A DNA stretch of 64,000 nt, taken from contig CM055097.1 in assembly GCA_029204225.1 (NCBI GenBank), positions 65,603,040 to 65,667,039 of the forward strand, given 5' to 3'. Position 1 is the stretch's first letter. The number at the start of each line of letters is the position of its first letter. Made by a program: the position numbers and the translations under genes. Source of the stretch: Diphasiastrum complanatum (lineage: Eukaryota; Streptophyta; Lycopodiopsida; Lycopodiales; Lycopodiaceae). The notes beneath the pieces are model-generated. The model was not told the DNA's origin and did not search any database. It saw only the letters and a program-made list of their open reading frames with translations. Shown piece after piece: positions 60,911 to 64,000 of the stretch.

Positions 60911-62272
60911 AGTCCGCTGCCCGTGCCTTTTGTTTTTTTTTTTTTTTTAAAAAAGCGTCCGGGCCCCGGACGCTGGACGCGTCCAGCCAAAAAAATTTTA
61001 AAAAAAAAAAAGGACGCGTCCGACCCCGCGTCCGGGGGTCGGACGAGTCCGGGTCCGGGCGTCGGACGCGGGCATTCCGGCCCGGCAGCAGCAGCAGCAA
61101 CAGGAAAACCTTAATAGAGATTCCCAGATCAAAACCCATAAAGACCTTAAAAACAAAAAGCGACCCGAGAAACCCTAATAGAAAATCCCAGATCACGTTC
61201 TAGATCGCATTCCAAAATGCTGGATGCATCTATGGTGTGTACACGTGGCACATAAATCACATACACATGGGGCCTATTAAAAAGAGACGTTGGGCCCATC
61301 TGATCTTGGAAACTTGACTTGTTCATAAAAAAAAATTAACTGCTGTTTAGAACAGTAGCAGAATTCTACTTTCTGTCCACCAAAGAAGTTGGCCCAAAAT
61401 TAAAGAGTCCAAAAAACAGTTCAACGGGCTACTAAACTGCTTGACCATTCAGCATTCACTCAGAGAAATAGCAGAAAAGGGAAGTTAAAAGCCTTATGTA
61501 GCTTTGCTTCTACCACATTTACAAAACAAACAAAAAAAATCTTCACATGACTCCGAACAGGACCAATCCCAGCCACTGTGTATCTAGATTCTAAAATAAG
61601 AAAATAGGTAATTTAACAAAGCTTGAAGGAGTGAGCACACCTGCGGAAGTGCCAAAGTGGTCTCCTTTTGCTTCTGTTGACTTTCCAAAATGCAAGTGTA
61701 TGAGTATAAACCCATACCAACAACAGCAATACCAATACCAAATATGTTGTGCCAGCTAAAAGGATCGTGAAGTAGAACATATCCAAATGTCAATACTAGA
61801 CATGTCTTCAAATGCCCCAGAACTTGGTAAGTGACTGGAGAGGTTTTCCCAATCACCAAGAAAGTACTGAAGTTGACGGAAACCGAAATAAGGCAGGATA
61901 GGATGATAAAGAACTGTTAACAGCTAAGCCATATCAGAATCTAAAAAATGTATGCGGCAAAGAAAACCTCAATTGCCTAGCACAATGACATTAGGAATTA
62001 CAATAGTGGAAGTTGGAACCCCAATAATCAACATGCAATGATAAAGCTAAAGTGACCCTGAGGTTTTCAAAAGGAGTATCAAATGCCAGGTACTGACTTT
62101 TCCAACTCACCAGCACATTTTTAGTGTAGTTGAATGCAAACACATTTTGATTCGTAAGAAGACCGTCCAGAAAGGGACCAGCTAAAAATAAGGTAGTTGC
62201 TTGATAAGGACATGATTGGTACAACAGTTGTGTTGAAGATACTTTGAACTTTTTCTGTATCGTATTTGTCAT
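58102..62272 (-). CDS. UXT: UDP-xylose transporter (UXT type), last three exons, 5' part outside view
   Basis: Minus-strand exons 62,272-62,111, 61,913-61,641 and 58,230-58,102 all join in phase 0 with GT-AG borders and give 187 residues plus stop. They encode TNTIQKKFKVSSTQLLYQSC and FLDGLLTNQNVFAFNYTKNV; FFIILSCLISVSVNFSTFLV, IGKTSPVTYQVLGHLKTCLV and FGYVLLHDPFSWHNI; then KDMETDPLLLVDNGG and a polar tail. This is the C-terminal half of a plant nucleotide-sugar transporter of the NST-KT/UXT group, with the last four or so membrane helices and the signature GKTSPVTYQVLGHLKT. It carries UDP-xylose into the Golgi or ER lumen for wall polysaccharide synthesis. Plant UXTs have about 350 residues, so roughly 160-170 N-terminal residues should lie upstream, beyond 63,000 or outside the window. 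The second intron is 3,410 bp. No coding damage is seen in these exons. Confidence 0.9.
58432..58525. repeat. CGGTTC-rich palindromic block in the UXT intron
   Basis: ACGGTTC and GAACCGT motifs alternate in both orientations (TACGGTTCACTACTGTACGG, AAAACCGTGGTGAACC). A TTAATTAATTAATTAA run precedes it. Similar palindromic DNA lies at 59,220-59,650. Confidence 0.5.
59220..59655. repeat. dense palindromes in the UXT intron
   Basis: CGTTCCGACCA near 59,302 pairs with TGGTCGGAACG near 59,357. CGTTTCGAAACG near 59,453, GGAACGCGTTCC near 59,475 and ACGGTTCGAACCGT (59,635-59,648) are perfect palindromes. Such subterminal repeats are common in hAT-like nonautonomous elements, but no clear terminal repeat or 8-bp duplication was found. 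Confidence 0.5.
59664..60716 (+). mobile_element. truncated copia in the UXT intron: 5' LTR, primer site and gag piece
   Basis: LTR 59,664-60,074 (411 bp) starts TGTTAGGAATT and ends GATTCTAACA, with TGTTAG/CTAACA inverted ends and a CTATAAGAG TATA-type site near 59,912. TGGTATCAGAGC (60,075-60,086) is a perfect tRNA-iMet primer site. After a degraded leader, gag text starts near 60,450 (YINLSVKDKVIPLIRNAVGP) and continues KDAWDILKNTYETVSKSRVL, ESITDFITRVKDLRDQLSS to about 60,713, where homology stops abruptly. Pol and 3' LTR are absent. It lies antisense to the UXT gene. Confidence 0.85.
60835..60907. repeat. (CT)n microsatellite, 73 bp, in the UXT intron
   Basis: Pure CT run. Confidence 0.97.
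60955..61194. repeat. GC-rich GGACGCG-motif block in the UXT intron
   Basis: GCGTCCGGGCCCCGGACGC (60,955-60,973) is a near-perfect palindrome and CTGGACGCGTCCAG (60,973-60,986) a perfect one. GTCCG/CGGAC motifs repeat to about 61,075. A short direct repeat (ATAGAGATTCCCAGATC at about 61,114 and ATAGAAAATCCCAGATC at about 61,178) follows. Probably transposon-derived; family unknown. Confidence 0.6.
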
Positions 62273-62878
62273 CTGGCATCACTCTCTGATTAAGGGAAAC
62301 CATTTCTGTAGCCAAGTACCTTGAAGGTGCTTCATGCCTAACTTAAAGTTATAGCTCATTGATCCTTGGTAAGAATCAACAAGACAGTACTAGAGGTGAG
62401 AGGCTAATAACCACATTTGAAAACTAGGTCCTAACTTTGAATCTTTTGTGCAAAAACGGTTCATAAGTTCATGTAGTAAGAACCTTTGAAGAAGAAAACG
62501 CAATATTACAAAGATTGGTTCAATCCTGAGAGTGGACCTACACAAAGACATACTGAAGGGAATATTTCTATCTCAAGAGCTCATGAACTTAGATTGGAAA
62601 TGGGAAGATGGTGCAGTGCAAGTTTTGCCTTGCTGGGCACACACCTATCTCCTTTTCCAAAATGACCAATTGGAAACTGCACATCATCACCTTGTCAATT
62701 GCAGCTGCCTACAACCACTTCAAAATGACTTCAGAGTTCTTTTTAATGAGTCCACGCGCATAATCTTTTTTTAGAATAGCCTCATTTTGAAGTTATTATC
62801 AGATTTTAAGGCATTGGCATTGTGCTTGTTATTTGATCCAATAGGCCATTTTGGTCTCTGTGGATGTTAATAAAGACA

Positions 62879-62879
<1 letters not shown>

Positions 62880-62946
<67 letters not shown>
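62880..62946. repeat. (CT)n microsatellite, 67 bp
   Basis: Pure CT run, followed 93 bases later by a GA run, so the two can pair as a foldback. Confidence 0.97.
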
Positions 62947-62948
<2 letters not shown>

Positions 62949-63034
62949 AGATCGGAAATGGTCTCTTATTCTAGTTCTGAACACCATCTGGTCCCAAATA
63001 ACTGGAGTTTATCCAAGTCTGTACTGTCCTGCAC

Positions 63035-63038
<4 letters not shown>

Positions 63039-63076
<38 letters not shown>
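63039..63076. repeat. (GA)n microsatellite, 38 bp
   Basis: Pure GA run that directly abuts the 3' tail of the LINE-like element. Confidence 0.95.
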
Positions 63077-63079
<3 letters not shown>

Positions 63080-63316
63080 ATTAGAATTAGAATTATTATT
63101 ATTAACGTCTTTTGGTGCCCAGGGGCACATAAGACAAAAGAGAGTACAAAATGTGAGAAGCATTGTCCGCATAAGGACTTATTTACCAATGAAAAGACAG
63201 TAAAACTAAAACTAAAATATCGATCTCTCTGTCTCTAAGAGAAAAAGTATCCAAGCTTGACCACCAGCTGGTGAGGGTACAAAGCAAGAGCTTAACCACC
63301 TGCTCCGCGGAGGAAA
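63077..63316 (-). mobile_element. 3' UTR and tail of a LINE-like element
   Basis: On the minus strand, after the stop at 63,317, about 210 bases of UTR lead to a tail TTAATAATAATAATTCTAAT (about 63,107-63,080). Short A/T-rich simple repeats of this kind terminate many LINEs. GTGCCCAGGGGCAC near 63,115-63,130 is a small hairpin just before the tail, a feature some LINE reverse transcriptases recognise. Confidence 0.55.
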
Positions 63317-64000
63317 CTAGCTACGAGCAAGCCGAAAGTAATGAGTGATGGTAGTAGTGGGTCGTGATGTCGGCTGGTGGGAGGCGTATGAAGATCTAGT
63401 AGCACTGGATCGAGCCGAAACTCTCTGTGTCTTCGATCTTCGGACGGGGACGTCAAAATCCGCAACCGAAATATCCACTCTGTCTCGCTTCTGGAAGAAC
63501 TGAGTAATGTGAGCCTGACTGGAATCCATATCTGAGAGCGTAGGTAGAAGTGAAGCTCGTAAAATATACATCTCTCTCAAAAGAAGACCCACACATCTAG
63601 CGTCTGGATACTCGAGGAAGGAGCTCAACGTGAGGGGAATATCTCGGTATAAACAATGGTATCGTCCTCTAATCTCATAGTATACTGGGCAGCGAAAGAT
63701 GAAATGAAACTCATCTTCCACCTCCTGAAGAGAACAGAGCTGACATATCCGCTGCAATCTGGGAGTGTCTGTGTATCTACCTGTCTCGATAGCAAGCTGA
63801 TGAGAAGAGACTCGAAGCTGTCCTATACGATATCTCAGACCAAAAGATAGCGTCTGTGTAAGATAAACTGGAAGAATAGGCAAGCCCGAAACGTCCAGCC
63901 GTAAAAGATGTGTGCCATAATAATGTAGCTTGACCCTATCTGGATCAGGATGTGACCATATAGTGCGTATGTAGCTCCGGTAGATCTGCTGTCTGATATA
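63317..64000 (-). pseudogene. LINE-like C-terminal frame with reverse-transcriptase-associated zinc finger, cut by window edge
   Basis: An open minus-strand frame of 227 codons runs in from the window end. IRTIWSHPDPDRVKLHYYGT and LRYRIGQLRVSSHQLAIETG lead to RICQLCSLQEVEDEFHFIFR followed by CPVYYEIRGRY. The set R.R.SSHQL...CQLC...EDEFHF...CP is the zf-RVT type finger found at the C-terminus of LINE and related reverse transcriptases. A Ser/Arg-rich tail follows (KTQRVSARSSATRSS, TTTITHYFRLARS). The RT itself must be outside the window. The visible frame has no stop, so the element could be intact; I class it as partial. It lies in the 5' direction of the UXT exons, perhaps in an intron. Confidence 0.7.

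Noticed and set aside
63230-63310. tRNA-derived SINE next to the LINE-like tail
   Set aside because: Minus-strand GTGGTTAAGCTCTTGC resembles an A box only loosely and no convincing B box follows.

Overview
This window reads as nuclear DNA of a land plant with a large, repeat-rich genome. Three host genes have plant-type products: a TFIIE beta subunit, a U-box/ARM E3 ligase of the PUB30/31 type, and a UDP-xylose transporter of the UXT type. All have normal plant gene structure, two of them with GT-AG introns. The rest is mostly LTR retrotransposons (Ty1/copia, an Athila/Tat-type Ty3/gypsy, and chromoviruses), one LINE 3' end, Helitron-related remains, foldbacks and very long CT/GA microsatellites. 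Composition is AT-rich with GC-rich islands in the host exons and some repeats. A fern, lycophyte or gymnosperm would fit; I cannot fix the lineage from sequence alone.

Layout. 1-5,000: decayed cluster with a protein-kinase-like pseudogene, a Helitron-type zinc-binding segment, a Helitron Rep-like domain and a GIY-YIG endonuclease-like segment, all on the plus strand. 5,500-7,301: TFIIE beta gene in four exons. 8,787-11,230: chromovirus integrase remnant, an LTR-like block followed by a primer binding site, and an internally deleted copia (gag joined to LTR). 11,231-16,040: AT-rich intergenic DNA with one CT tract. 16,040-30,890: a three-level nest. A decayed copia (part of its gag inverted) is split at its RT by an Athila-like element with two LTRs of about 1.27 kb, which itself holds an antisense chromovirus integrase/chromodomain remnant. 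32,100-34,300: foldbacks, duplicated segments and tandem repeats leading into the promoter side of the PUB gene (34,964-36,223).

38,426-40,101: remains of an antisense chromovirus with two related LTR-like ends, abutting a 183-bp CT tract. 40,560-42,400 and 46,100-55,640: two copies of an unrecognised repeat family encoding an antisense coiled-coil protein; the second copy is split by an intact copia element (47,383-53,463, minus strand, one 1,322-residue polyprotein, LTRs, tRNA-iMet primer site, purine tract and a 5-bp target duplication). Between the copies, 42,640-45,216 holds another decayed copia. 58,102-62,272 (minus) carries the last three exons of the UXT gene; its last intron is 3.4 kb and contains a truncated copia, a CT tract and palindromic blocks. 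63,077-64,000 (minus) is the 3' end of a LINE-like element running off the window.

The host genes are unrelated in function: basal transcription, ubiquitin ligation, and Golgi/ER nucleotide-sugar transport. There is no operon or cluster. The least explained parts are the kinase/Rep/GIY-YIG cluster at the left edge and the two-copy coiled-coil repeat family.
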